Positions 1 to 8,016 are shown, counted from the stretch's first letter. The stretch: DNA of 64,000 bases from Streptomyces smaragdinus (GCF_009604385.1 NZ_WEGJ01000001.1:62001-126000), one strand, 5' to 3'. The notes: generated from the sequence alone by a model not told the origin. Numbers and translations are program-made.

Positions 1-1137
1 GTCGTTGGGCCAGCTCGCCGTCTCGTTGAGCGGCGCGAGGGTGAAGTCGCCGCCGGGTGTGCGCGGCAGCCGTACGGTCTGGCTCCAGGTGGCGCCGAAG
101 GTGGGCATCCAGGCGGAGTGCTTCCCCGTACCGCCGGCGACGACGATCCGGATGTCCTCGGGCGCGCGCGAGATCGGTACGCGGTGCCCCCATTCCTCCA
201 GCCGCAGCCGGTAGCCGCCCCAGAGGCTCGCCTCCTCCAGCTTCTCGGGCCCGACGCGGGTCGCGTCGACGCGGGCGTGTTCATGGAGGTACTCCTGCAC
301 GTCGCGGCGGCCCAGGCCGGAGTCGGCGAGGACGCGGGCGTGTTCGGGGCCGAGCGCGAGGTACTGGTCGCCGCCGCGGTACGCCGTGTTGGCGCCCGGG
401 GTGGACATGGTGGCGGCGATGGTCTTGAGGAGGTTCTCGCCGGTGGACGACTGGTGGTCGTTGATGTTGTGCGGGCCTTCGACGGCGGCGACGGTGACGA
501 GGTTGTCGGCCGGGTCCCAGCCGTCCGGCCAGGCGAAGCCGGAGGCGAACGCGGGCCAGGGGCTGTCGGCGTGGTTCTCGGCGAAGCAGAACGACCACTT
601 GGCCGGTGAGCCCTGGGTGGCGCGGTCGATGTCGCCGGCGACCTCGCCCTCGCCGGGGCGGGCGCCGCCGATGTTCATGGCGACGAGCCGTACGGCGCGG
701 CCGATCGTGCCGTTGGCGCGGAAGCCCGCGCCCATGCAGCCGGCGCCGGCCGCGACGGCGAGTTCGCCGGTGAGGGGGCCCTGGACCATGACCATCAGGG
801 CGCACGGGTGGGTCGTCATCTGCATGCCGTAGAGGTTGAAGTCGTTCTGCTGCATCGCGACGACGGCCGCCTCGAGCACCGGCATGTACTCCGGGAGGCA
901 GCCGGCCATCACCGCGTTGGCCGCCAGCCGGCGCAGCGTCAGTTCGGCGCCGCGCGGGGCGACGGGGCCGAGCACGGCGTCGGCGTCGCGGGTCGCGGCG
1001 GCGAGGAAGCGCTCGACGCGTTCGGGGGTGGGGACGACGACGGGGAGTCCGTCGGTCCAGCCCCAGCGGTGCAGCTGCTCGGCGGCGGACTCCTCGTCGT
1101 GAGCGTCGGCGAGGTCGAGGAGGTCGGTGGTGCTCAC
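1..1137 (-). CDS. Large partner of UGSC-family protein (partial, runs off window)
   Basis: The frame opens with GTG at 1137 (MSTTDLLDL) and stays open to the window edge, so the C-terminus is missing and at least 379 codons are seen. The GTG overlaps the TGA of the upstream UGSC gene by four bases, so the pair is translationally coupled. The protein has a glycine and cysteine rich core around residue 134 (GCMGAGFRANGTIGRAVR) and a following MNIGGARPGEGD stretch. I recall this RANxTIGRA signature from uncharacterised actinobacterial and proteobacterial proteins that occur with UGSC proteins. No transmembrane segment or signal peptide is apparent. A redox or thiol-dependent enzyme function is inference from the partner only; no reaction can be named. 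Confidence 0.75.
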   Translation of the reverse strand, partial: MSTTDLLDLADAHDEESAAEQLHRWGWTDGLPVVVPTPERVERFLAAATRDADAVLGPVAPRGAELTLRRLAANAVMAGCLPEYMPVLEAAVVAMQQNDFNLYGMQMTTHPCALMVMVQGPLTGELAVAAGAGCMGAGFRANGTIGRAVRLVAMNIGGARPGEGEVAGDIDRATQGSPAKWSFCFAENHADSPWPAFASGFAWPDGWDPADNLVTVAAVEGPHNINDHQSSTGENLLKTIAATMSTPGANTAYRGGDQYLALGPEHARVLADSGLGRRDVQEYLHEHARVDATRVGPEKLEEASLWGGYRLRLEEWGHRVPISRAPEDIRIVVAGGTGKHSAWMPTFGATWSQTVRLPRTPGGDFTLAPLNETASWPND

Positions 1138-1682
1138 GCGGCGTGCTCCTTGCCGGGCTCGGTGGTCAGGGCGGCGACGACGGCGTCCACCGCGGCGGGC
1201 GTGACCCGGTCGAACGCCTCGCGCGGCGGGATGCCGCCGATGGGGTGGGCGAGGACGGACAGACCGAGCGCGTCGGCGCCCTGGATCGCGAGGACCTGCC
1301 GGGAGAAGCCCTCGAACTGGGTGGACGCCACCCCGCACACCGGCAGCCCGCGTCCGGCGAGGGCGGCCATGTCCGCGACCGCCCACGAGGCGCAGGAGCC
1401 GCAGTCGAGCATCGCGACCACGACGGCGGCGCAGTCGGCCGCGATCTCGTCCAGGACGTCGTCGGAGGCGGCGATCGACGGGACACGCTTGGCGTAGAGC
1501 CGGGGCGTCACGCCGTACCGCTCGACCAGGGCGGTCGCCACGCCCTCCAGGACCTGGTCGGCGTTCGTCTTGCTGTTGCACAAAAAGCCCACGGTCAGCC
1601 CGTCGAGTGCGGGGACCGTGTGGCGGGGGACCGACCGAGGCGCCGCCTCGTGACTGGTCGGGTTGACGATCGAGATACCCAT
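1134..1682 (-). CDS. UGSC family (seleno)protein, cysteine form
   Basis: This 182-residue protein starts at ATG 1682. It carries the family hallmark as MLDCGSCASW, with C94-G-S-C97. In selenoprotein members the first position is selenocysteine (U-G-S-C); here it is a plain TGC cysteine. The N-terminal half (LTVGFLCNSKTNAD) looks like the start of a Rossmann-like beta strand and loop, with another cysteine at 35. The CxxC spacing suggests a thiol-disulfide or peroxidase-like redox centre, but no substrate is known to me. The gene is the first of a two-gene minus-strand operon with the large partner (GTGA overlap). It diverges from the FAD oxidase at 1775, leaving about 90 bp for both promoters. 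Confidence 0.8.
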   Translation of the reverse strand: MGISIVNPTSHEAAPRSVPRHTVPALDGLTVGFLCNSKTNADQVLEGVATALVERYGVTPRLYAKRVPSIAASDDVLDEIAADCAAVVVAMLDCGSCASWAVADMAALAGRGLPVCGVASTQFEGFSRQVLAIQGADALGLSVLAHPIGGIPPREAFDRVTPAAVDAVVAALTTEPGKEHAA

Positions 1683-1774
1683 CGCGTCCTCCCTTGACGC
1701 CGCATGCCGTGACGCGGACCATATGCGCCACGGAAGTTACGTGCAAGAGACGTTACGAGACAAGGAATGTTTCT

Positions 1775-3118
1775 ATGGGCTCACGCCGTCCCGCCGGTGC
1801 GGACGTATCCGCGGACGGCACCTGGACGAACTTCTCCCGCCGGCACAGCGTGCGCCCGCAGCGCTTCGCCGTACCGCACGACCTCGACGACCTGCGCCGG
1901 GTGCTGCGGGAAGCCACCGCCGAGGGTTCACGGGTACGCGTCGTCGGCAGCGGCCACTCGTACAACGACGTGGCCACCGCCCCCGACACCCAGGTCTCGC
2001 TGCGCCGCCTCAACCGCATCCGCCACGTCGACCCCGGAAGCGGACACGTGACCGTCGAGGGCGGGGCGTCCCTGCGGGAGATACGCACCGAACTCGCCCG
2101 GCACGGCCTCGCGTTCGACAACATGGGCGACATCGACCACCAGTCGATCGCCGGCGCCCTGTCGACCGGCACCCACGGCACCGGGCTGACCGCCCCGGCG
2201 TTCGCCTCCCAGGTCGTCGCGATGGAGCTGATGCTCGCGGACGGCAGCCTCGTACGATGCTCCGCCGAGGACCCCGACCCCGCCCTCTTCGACGCAGCCC
2301 GGGTGAGCCTCGGCGCGCTGGGCGTCATCGTCGCCGTCACCCTGCGGGCCGTACCGGCGTACCACCTGCGCCGGACGGACAGCGTCATCACCCGCGACCA
2401 GGCGCTCGCCCTGCTCGAGGACCCGCCGCAAAACGGGCACATCGGCTTCTACTTCATGCCGTACATCGACCAGGTCCTCATGTGGACGGCCGAGCGGACC
2501 ACCGACCCGGTCGACAAGCCGTCCGCGCTCGGCGAATGGTTCCGCGACGTGGTCAAGGTCAACCACGGGCTCCGGGCGATGGGGGCGGTGGCGCGGCGGG
2601 CACCCCGGTTGGTGCCCGCGCTCAGCCGCGCGTTCGCCCGGGGGATCCGGCCCGAGACGACGGTCGACACGTACGACAAGGTCTTCCTGCGTCCGCTGTT
2701 CGTCCGGCACGACGCGTTCGAGTTCGCCGTGGAGCAGGCCGAGGGGCCGGGTTGCGTACGAACCCTCATGGCGGCCGTCGAGGACGCGCGGGTGCCCGCC
2801 GCCTTCCCCTGCGAGACACGTGTCGCGCCGGCCGAGTCGGCGTGGCTGCACCCCCAGTACGGCAGGACGACGACCTGGGTGGGCGCCGCGATCCAGTCGC
2901 CCGGCATCGACGTCGACGGCGCGTGGGAGGAGGCGCAGCGGGCGTGCGTGGCGAAGGGCGGCCGGCCGCACTGGGGCAAGTGGCACACCCTGACGGCGGC
3001 GGAGCTGGGCGGGCTGTATCCGCGGTGGGACGAGTTCACGGCGCTGCGTACGAAGCTCGATCCGGGCGGGCTGTTCGGCAGCCCGGCCATCGACCGGCTG
3101 CTCGGCCGCGCTCAGTAG
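1775..3118 (+). CDS. FAD-linked sugar-1,4-lactone oxidase (ALO/gulonolactone oxidase family)
   Basis: I chose ATG 1775 (MGSRRPAG) because AAGGA lies just upstream and homology starts soon after; this gives 447 residues. The N-terminal FAD_binding_4 domain has GSGHSYND with H61, the position used for covalent FAD attachment in this VAO-type family. GALSTGTHGTG follows about 85 residues later. The C-terminal ALO domain ends with the typical RPHWGKWHT motif near residue 395. Family members oxidise aldonolactones or alditols with oxygen or another acceptor. The exact substrate cannot be told from sequence. The MarR gene begins 11 bp after the stop, so the two are probably one transcript and the MarR may control this enzyme. 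Confidence 0.85.
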   Translation: MGSRRPAGADVSADGTWTNFSRRHSVRPQRFAVPHDLDDLRRVLREATAEGSRVRVVGSGHSYNDVATAPDTQVSLRRLNRIRHVDPGSGHVTVEGGASLREIRTELARHGLAFDNMGDIDHQSIAGALSTGTHGTGLTAPAFASQVVAMELMLADGSLVRCSAEDPDPALFDAARVSLGALGVIVAVTLRAVPAYHLRRTDSVITRDQALALLEDPPQNGHIGFYFMPYIDQVLMWTAERTTDPVDKPSALGEWFRDVVKVNHGLRAMGAVARRAPRLVPALSRAFARGIRPETTVDTYDKVFLRPLFVRHDAFEFAVEQAEGPGCVRTLMAAVEDARVPAAFPCETRVAPAESAWLHPQYGRTTTWVGAAIQSPGIDVDGAWEEAQRACVAKGGRPHWGKWHTLTAAELGGLYPRWDEFTALRTKLDPGGLFGSPAIDRLLGRAQ

Positions 3119-3128
3119 GATGGCCCCC

Positions 3129-3563
3129 ATGTCCCAGCAGGAGCCCGGTGCGTCCGACAACGAGATCGAAGCGCTGATGCGCCTGGTCCACGTGATCGAA
3201 GCGAGGCACCGCGCCCGCCCGACGTCGACGCTCGACCTGCGCGCCCGGATGCTCATCCAGGAACTGGGACTGAACGGCGCGACCCCCATCCTGTCCGTAC
3301 GCCGCAGCCTGCGGCTCAGCCCGTCCACCCTGACCAGCCTCGCGGACCGCCTGGAACGTGACGGCTACCTCGAACGCCGCCGTCACCCCACCAACCGCCG
3401 CACCGTCGTACTCGCCCTGACCTCCATGGGCGAACGCGCCTTCGCCGCGGAGAAGGACTTCTACCGCCACCTCATCGACGACGCCCTGCTCCCCCTCGAC
3501 GCGACGTCCCGCGCCCATGTCCTCGGCGCGCTGGCGGGGTTGGGTGACGGGGCCGCGGGATAA
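3129..3563 (+). CDS. MarR family transcriptional regulator
   Basis: This is a winged-helix regulator of about 144 residues. I prefer ATG 3129 (MSQQEPG) over ATG 3120 because AGGA sits 8 nt before it. The recognition helix region reads LRLSPSTLTSLADRLERDGYLERRRHPTNRR, spread over 3322-3405, followed by the wing TVVLALTSMGERAF. N- and C-terminal helices would form the usual dimer interface. It lies directly behind the FAD oxidase, so control of that gene or of the upstream divergent promoter is likely. No effector can be named; there is no obvious redox-sensing cysteine (the protein contains none). Confidence 0.85.
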   Translation: MSQQEPGASDNEIEALMRLVHVIEARHRARPTSTLDLRARMLIQELGLNGATPILSVRRSLRLSPSTLTSLADRLERDGYLERRRHPTNRRTVVLALTSMGERAFAAEKDFYRHLIDDALLPLDATSRAHVLGALAGLGDGAAG

Positions 3564-3679
3564 CGCCGGCTCGCCGGGGGCGGCAGTCGTGGAGACTCCA
3601 CCGCCCGAGACGGGTGACGCGACCCTCCGGCGCACCCCACGGGTTTCGGCCGGATGTGGGCCGGCGCTGCGCGCCCTCT

Positions 3680-3719
3680 GGTTACCCACGCGTAAGGCCG
3701 TTACCTTACCCCCGGTAAC
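3680..3719. promoter_or_regulatory. Nested palindromes upstream of the secreted propeller gene
   Basis: Within 40 bp there are GTAAGG (3692-3697) facing CCTTAC (3704-3709), and GTTACC (3700-3705) facing GGTAAC (3714-3719). A further GGTTACC lies at 3680-3686. The cluster ends about 36 bp before the ATG at 3756 and is AT-richer than its surroundings. GTTACC/GGTAAC half-sites resemble TetR-type operators. Which protein binds is unknown. Confidence 0.45.
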
Positions 3720-3755
3720 AGCCTTCGGGGTTCCTCCGCGAGACAGGAGTGCGGC

Positions 3756-4997
3756 ATGAGGCGCAGTGTCGGGTACGGACGTGGGCTCGCGGCGTTGGCG
3801 TCGGTGGCGGCGCTGCTCGGGACGGGGGCGGTTCCGGCTCAGGCGGCGGATGCGCAGCAGCTGCGGGAGGTGCTGCTCGTCGGGAACAACTGGGACGGGA
3901 CGGCGAGTGTGGTGTCGCCGGACGCGAGTCTCACGCCGATCGGCCGGATCAACGTGATCCCGGACAAGGATCTGCGGCTGGCGGAGATCTACCTCAATCC
4001 GGTCCGGCTGGCGGCGTTCCTGGTGATCCGGGAGACCGCCGGTGAGGGGCACGACCAGTTCGTGGACGACATGTATACGACACCGGACGGCTCGGCGGTG
4101 GTGGTCTCGCGGCCGAGTTTCGGTGACGTGGCGTCGATCTCGCTGTCGACGGGCCGCCTGAACTGGCGTTTCCGGGTGGACGGTTTCCGGTCCGACCACA
4201 TGGCCCTCTCCCCCGACGGCACGCGGGTCGCGGTGTCCGCGTCCACGGGCAACAAGGTGCATGTGCTGGACATCCGCACCGGCCGGGAGATCGGCAACTT
4301 CGCCACCGGTGACAAGCCGCACGAGAACGTCTTCACCTCGAACGGGCAGCTGTGGAACATGTCCATCGGGGAGGTCAACAACGATCTCGACGAGCCGTGG
4401 ATGGACTTCCTCAAGGGCGACCGCAAGATCACCGTGGTGAACGCCGACACGCTCCAGCCCATCCGCACCATCGACATGCGTGACCGGCTCGACGCGGCCG
4501 GGCTCGGCGATTACTCGGACGCGGTGCGGCCCGCGGCGTTCAGCCCGGACGAGTCCAAGCTGTACTTCCAGGTCTCGTTCTTCCACGGCTTCTTCGAGTA
4601 CGACGTGACCACCGACCGGATCACCCGGACGAAGATCCTCCCGAAGAACCCGGGCACGTCGGACGACCGGACGTCCATGGTCAACGACTCACGGCACCAC
4701 GGCCTCGCCATGCAGCCGAACGGCGAGAACCTGTGCGTGGCGGGAACCATGGACGACTACGCGACGGTCGTCAACCGCAGCTCCCTCGCGCAGGGCCCGC
4801 TGATTCCGGCGTCCAAGCCGTACTGGTCGACCGTGACCGGCGACGGGACGGCGTGCGTGATCTCGGAGTCGGGCGCGGACCGGGTCACGTCGATCTCGTT
4901 CACGACCGGGCAGAAGATCGCGTCCACGACGGTGGGCGACCACCCGCAGCGGGTCCGGCCGGGGAACATCCCGGCGGGCTGGACGGGCATCGGCTGA
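3756..4997 (+). CDS. Secreted beta-propeller (YVTN/WD40-like) protein
   Basis: The 413-residue product has a Sec signal peptide with an arginine start (MRRSVGYGRG), a hydrophobic core and an AQA-AD cleavage site near residue 31. The mature part repeats propeller-blade motifs such as MALSPDGTRVAVSAS, VHVLDIRTGREI, AAFSPDESKLYF and LAMQPNGENLCV. These are typical of YVTN or quinoprotein-like beta-propellers. No catalytic residues or cofactor sites are evident. Homologues in Streptomyces are uncharacterised extracellular proteins, so binding rather than catalysis is the cautious guess. ACAGGAG lies 6-7 nt before the ATG. The gene is flanked by its own palindromic promoter and is not obviously part of an operon. 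Confidence 0.8.
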   Translation: MRRSVGYGRGLAALASVAALLGTGAVPAQAADAQQLREVLLVGNNWDGTASVVSPDASLTPIGRINVIPDKDLRLAEIYLNPVRLAAFLVIRETAGEGHDQFVDDMYTTPDGSAVVVSRPSFGDVASISLSTGRLNWRFRVDGFRSDHMALSPDGTRVAVSASTGNKVHVLDIRTGREIGNFATGDKPHENVFTSNGQLWNMSIGEVNNDLDEPWMDFLKGDRKITVVNADTLQPIRTIDMRDRLDAAGLGDYSDAVRPAAFSPDESKLYFQVSFFHGFFEYDVTTDRITRTKILPKNPGTSDDRTSMVNDSRHHGLAMQPNGENLCVAGTMDDYATVVNRSSLAQGPLIPASKPYWSTVTGDGTACVISESGADRVTSISFTTGQKIASTTVGDHPQRVRPGNIPAGWTGIG

Positions 4998-5058
4998 TAC
5001 TGGGGCCGGTGGCCGGACGAAGAGGTCACACCGTCGGCTACATCTCGCAGCGTGAGAA

Positions 5059-5090
5059 CTTCCCTATGTTTCCTATCGAATTACTGGGAA
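5059..5090. promoter_or_regulatory. Inverted motif upstream of leader peptide 1 (TCCCTAT ... CTGGGA)
   Basis: CTTCCCTAT at 5059-5067 is followed by ACTGGGAA at 5083-5090. A closely similar pair, GATCCCTA and TAGGGATC, occurs at 7683-7716 before the second leader peptide. The half-sites start 24 and 25 bases apart in the two places. A common regulator, possibly the Rrf2 protein at 7133, is an inference. Confidence 0.4.
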
Positions 5091-5131
5091 AGGCTTGACG
5101 GGGCACCGTGCGGATGCGCAGCATGATGTTC

Positions 5132-5215
5132 ATGTCCCGCACACAGCTACGACTCGTTCGTCGTCGGCATGTCGACTTTGGTCACGTCGTCAGCGCCGCC
5201 TGCTGTCACGCGTAA
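5132..5215 (+). CDS. Cysteine-type leader peptide 1 (27 aa)
   Basis: A short frame starting at ATG 5132 (in-frame ATGs also at 5114, 5123 and 5126) ends with TAA at 5213. Its core reads LVRRRHVDFGHVVSAACC, with tandem cysteines close to the stop. The RRHVD core and late cysteines match a known type of actinobacterial leader peptide found ahead of sulfur-assimilation genes. Cysteine codons there are thought to let ribosome stalling sense cysteine supply. It precedes the winged-helix regulator and the SfnB-like monooxygenase, which fits sulfur-starvation control. The second leader at 7729 shares L..RRH.D.G...SA.C. The choice among the four ATGs is uncertain. Confidence 0.75.
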   Translation: MSRTQLRLVRRRHVDFGHVVSAACCHA

Positions 5216-5319
5216 ACACCCGCGGTCCGCACATCCGCCCGCGCCCCTTCCCGGGACGGCCGGGCGACTTCACCCCCTGCCGGCCGACAGCCGGACAACA
5301 CTTCCGAGGGACATCCGCC

Positions 5320-5877
5320 ATGACCACGGCACTCCCGCACCACCTGCCGCTCTCCGACACACGCCGTCTGCGCCTCGTGGGCACCACGGAGCAGAGCGAC
5401 CCCGGGGAGCGGACCACCGAACCGCTCGTCGGCTATCTCGTGTTCGTTCCCGAGGGCACCGATCCCGCCGGCCTCTTCGCCCAGGACGGACCGCTGCCCG
5501 ACATCCGGCCCGCCGTCACCGGGGACCCGGCTCTGGTCCCGGCCCAGCGGACCGGGGACAGCGTCGTACGCATCGACGCGGCACGGCATGTCGTCGAGGT
5601 GGACGGACGCGAACTCGAGCTCACGTACCTGGAGTTCGAACTGCTGGCGTATCTCGTCCGGCGTCCCCACCGCGTGCACTCCCGCGACCGGCTGGTGACC
5701 GCCGTCTGGGGATACGACCATGTGGGCGACGGCCGCACCGTGGACGTCCACGTGGCCCGTCTGCGCCGCAAGCTGGGCGCCCACCGGAACCGGATCGTCA
5801 CCGTGCGGCGCATGGGCTACAAGTACGTGCCCGACCCGCAGGAGAGCCCCGATGCCGCGGCCTGCGGCCGACCCTGA
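5320..5877 (+). CDS. Winged-helix OmpR/PhoB-type regulator without receiver domain
   Basis: ATG 5320 gives a 185-residue protein. Residues 1-80 are poorly conserved and contain no phospho-acceptor receiver. The C-terminal 95 residues are a clear Trans_reg_C domain: LTYLEFELLAYLVRRPHRV, then RDRLVTAVWGYD, then RTVDVHVARLRRKLG and the hairpin wing VRRMGYKYVP. It is an orphan DNA-binding protein rather than a two-component regulator, with no kinase nearby. It sits between the cysteine leader peptide and the SfnB-like enzyme, which starts 13 bp after its stop, so it is probably a local activator of organosulfur genes. The linkage to sulfur is contextual. Confidence 0.85.
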   Translation: MTTALPHHLPLSDTRRLRLVGTTEQSDPGERTTEPLVGYLVFVPEGTDPAGLFAQDGPLPDIRPAVTGDPALVPAQRTGDSVVRIDAARHVVEVDGRELELTYLEFELLAYLVRRPHRVHSRDRLVTAVWGYDHVGDGRTVDVHVARLRRKLGAHRNRIVTVRRMGYKYVPDPQESPDAAACGRP

Positions 5878-5890
5878 GGAGACCGCTTCC

Positions 5891-7090
5891 ATGGGCCCCG
5901 CCCCCGCGCCGCCGCGCTGCGCCCCGCGACCCGACCGGACCGGGCCCGGCCGGGCGCACTGGCTGCGCGTGGCCCGCGAGGCGGCGGACGACCTGGCCAC
6001 GGACACCGTGGCCAGGGAACAGGCGGGCAAGGTCCCGGCCGACGAGGTGTCCCGGCTGCGCGAGGCGGGGCTGCTGACGCTCCTGGTGCCGGCCGGGGCC
6101 GGGGGAGGCGGCGGTGACTGGCCCACGGCCTGTGCCGTCGTCCGGGAGATCGCCGCGGCCGACGGGGCGATCGGTCAGCTGCTCGGCTGCCACTACTTCG
6201 TCTCGTGGAGCGCCCGGTTCTTCGCCCCGGCCGCTCTCGCCGCGCGGATCGAGGAGCGGTCGGCGGCCGGGGCGTGGTGCTGGGGCGGCGGCTTCGCCCG
6301 CCAGGAGCCGCCGCTGGCACTGACCCGGGCCTCGCGGGGTCTGGTGCTCGCCGGCCGGCAGAGCTTCACCACCGGGGTCCTGGTCGCCGACCGGATCGCC
6401 GTACGGGCGGTGCGGCAGGACACGGGCGAGCCGTTCGTGGTCGTGGTGGATCCGGCCGGTCGCGGCGTGCGCGTCGACGGCGACGCCGGCACGTTCGGGC
6501 AGCGGCTCGCGGCCGGCGGCAGCGTGGAGTTCGACGACGTGCCGGTCGCCGCCGACGACGTACTCGGCTCCCTGTCCGCGGACGAGGACTTCCGCTCGCC
6601 GCGGGCGGCCCTGGCCTCACCGGTCGGGCGTCTCGTATCCGTCCAGCTCCTGCTCGGCCTGGCCGAGGGGGCGCTCGCCGAAGCCCGCGAGCACTGCGGA
6701 TACCCCGGCGCCGCCCACGACCCCCAGGTGCTCACCGCCTACGGGGAACTCACCGTCCTCACCCGCTCCGCGTCCGCGCTCGCCGACGAGACGACGAAGG
6801 CCGTGCGGCGCGCGCTGGCCCTCGGCGAGAACCTCACCTACGACGCGTACGCCGACCTCTCCGCCCTCGTCGCCATGGCCGGGGCCGCCGCCTCCAGAGC
6901 CGCCCAGGATTGCGCCACCGGCGCCCTCGACATCATCGGCGCCCCCGCCGCCTCCGCGCGGCTGGGCTTCGACCGCTTCTGGCGCAACGCCCGCACCCAC
7001 ACCCTGCACGAGCCCGTCGCCCACCGGCTCCGCGAGGTCGGGGACTACTTCCTCAACGGCGCCCACCCTCCGTTCGTCCTGCCCGCCTGA
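5891..7090 (+). CDS. sfnB: SfnB/DszC-like flavin-dependent monooxygenase (acyl-CoA dehydrogenase fold)
   Basis: ATG 5891 follows a strong GAGGAGA; an in-frame ATG at 5852 overlaps the preceding gene and is less likely. The 399-residue protein has the acyl-CoA dehydrogenase layout: an N-terminal helical domain (DEVSRLREAGLLTLLVPAGAGG), a central beta domain (GRQSFTTGVLVADRIAVRAV) and a C-terminal helical bundle ending RFWRNARTHTLHEPVAHR. That last block is typical of the DszC/SfnB branch, which uses reduced flavin and oxygen on sulfur compounds instead of dehydrogenating acyl-CoA. A role in releasing sulfite or sulfonate from organosulfur substrates fits the neighbouring leader peptides, Rrf2 regulator and SsuD. 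The exact substrate (sulfone, sulfoxide) is not determined. Confidence 0.75.
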   Translation: MGPAPAPPRCAPRPDRTGPGRAHWLRVAREAADDLATDTVAREQAGKVPADEVSRLREAGLLTLLVPAGAGGGGGDWPTACAVVREIAAADGAIGQLLGCHYFVSWSARFFAPAALAARIEERSAAGAWCWGGGFARQEPPLALTRASRGLVLAGRQSFTTGVLVADRIAVRAVRQDTGEPFVVVVDPAGRGVRVDGDAGTFGQRLAAGGSVEFDDVPVAADDVLGSLSADEDFRSPRAALASPVGRLVSVQLLLGLAEGALAEAREHCGYPGAAHDPQVLTAYGELTVLTRSASALADETTKAVRRALALGENLTYDAYADLSALVAMAGAAASRAAQDCATGALDIIGAPAASARLGFDRFWRNARTHTLHEPVAHRLREVGDYFLNGAHPPFVLPA

Positions 7091-7132
7091 CCGGGGCGGA
7101 TGCCCGCCGGACCCGTACGCGATAATGACCAC

Positions 7133-7591
7133 ATGCGGATCTCAGCCAGGGCGGACTATGCGGTACGTGCCGCGCTGCAGCTCGCCGCGTCACAGGACGG
7201 CGGGCCGCTGAAGGCCGAGGCCATCGCCGAGGCCCAGGACATCCCCCACAAGTTCCTGGAAAGCATCCTGAACGACATGCGCCGGGGCGGCCTGGTGCTC
7301 AGCCAGCGCGGTGTCAACGGCGGCTACCGGCTGGCCAGGGACGCCGGGTCGATCAGCATCGCCGACGTCATCCGCGTCGTGGAGGGACCCCTGGTCTCGG
7401 TGCGCGGAGTCCGCCCGCCCGAGCTGTCCTACACCGGTCCGGCCGAGTCGCTGCTCCCCCTGTGGATCGCACTGCGGTCCAACGTGCGCGAGATCCTCGA
7501 GGGCGTGTCGCTCGCGGACGTCGCGTCGGGCAGGCTGCCCGCCGGGGTGGCCGCACTGACCGACGCCCCGAAGGCCTGGATAAACCCCTGA
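7133..7591 (+). CDS. Rrf2 family regulator lacking Fe-S cysteines
   Basis: The start is ATG 7133 (MRISARADYAVRAALQLA), giving 152 residues. The N-terminal winged helix has the Rrf2 pattern: AEAQDIPHKFLESILNDMRRGGLV followed by RGVNGGYRLARD. Unlike IscR or NsrR, it contains no cysteine at all, so it cannot ligate an iron-sulfur cluster. In this respect it resembles CymR, the cysteine-metabolism Rrf2 repressor of Bacillus. Position between SfnB and the sulfonate transport remnants suggests it represses the sulfur genes when sulfur is plentiful. Candidate operators are the similar inverted motifs at 5059 and 7683. Both the regulon and the effector are inferred. Confidence 0.8.
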   Translation: MRISARADYAVRAALQLAASQDGGPLKAEAIAEAQDIPHKFLESILNDMRRGGLVLSQRGVNGGYRLARDAGSISIADVIRVVEGPLVSVRGVRPPELSYTGPAESLLPLWIALRSNVREILEGVSLADVASGRLPAGVAALTDAPKAWINP

Positions 7592-7682
7592 CGCGCCGGA
7601 CGCCGGCCTCGCATCCCGAAAAATGAGACGGCCGCGTCCATCCTGTGAACACCCTCTTGGGCCGGGCGCCGGCTTCTGCCAG

Positions 7683-7716
7683 GATCCCTATAAGTCAGGT
7701 AGGAAAACTAGGGATC
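7683..7716. promoter_or_regulatory. Perfect 8-bp inverted repeat before leader peptide 2
   Basis: GATCCCTA (7683-7690) and TAGGGATC (7709-7716) form perfect arms around an 18-base AT-rich spacer. The repeat ends 12 bases before the leader ATG, in the likely promoter. It resembles the 5059-5090 motif upstream of leader 1. Confidence 0.55.
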
Positions 7717-7728
7717 TGAGGGGTGGTC

Positions 7729-7830
7729 ATGAGTACGCTCGATCGCGCGGACCTTTCGTTCCCCCTGCTGACCTCGCGTCGCCACATCGACCTCGGCCTG
7801 ACCTCCAGCGCCATCTGTCGCACCGTCTGA
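7729..7830 (+). CDS. Cysteine-type leader peptide 2 (33 aa)
   Basis: ATG 7729 to TGA 7830 encodes 33 residues with GAGGGG in front of the start. The core LTSRRHIDLGLTSSAICR aligns with leader 1 at LxxRRHxDxGxxxSAxC, with a cysteine four codons from the end. It lies 186 bp upstream of the sulfonate-binding protein gene, the expected position for a cysteine-sensing attenuator or translation-coupled leader. The intervening bases (7831-8016) are GC-rich and contain short inverted GC runs, but I could not define a single terminator/antiterminator pair by eye. Confidence 0.75.
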   Translation: MSTLDRADLSFPLLTSRRHIDLGLTSSAICRTV

Positions 7831-8016
7831 GGCCGTAGGCGCAACGCCTTCCGGCCGGCGGCGCCTCCCGCGCCCGCCTCCGTTCCCGCATGTCTCCGCC
7901 CCGTTCCCCGACGCCGTACCGGTCCGGGGAACGGAACGCGGGCGCCTGCCCATGCGCATCGCGCCCCGCGTTCGCGGCATCCCCCGATCATCCTTCCCTC
8001 CCGAGAGGACACCTCT

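Noticed and set aside
281..805. A minus-strand Arg/His-rich frame of 174 codons
   Set aside because: It overlaps the UGSC partner gene in another frame and shows no conserved motif.
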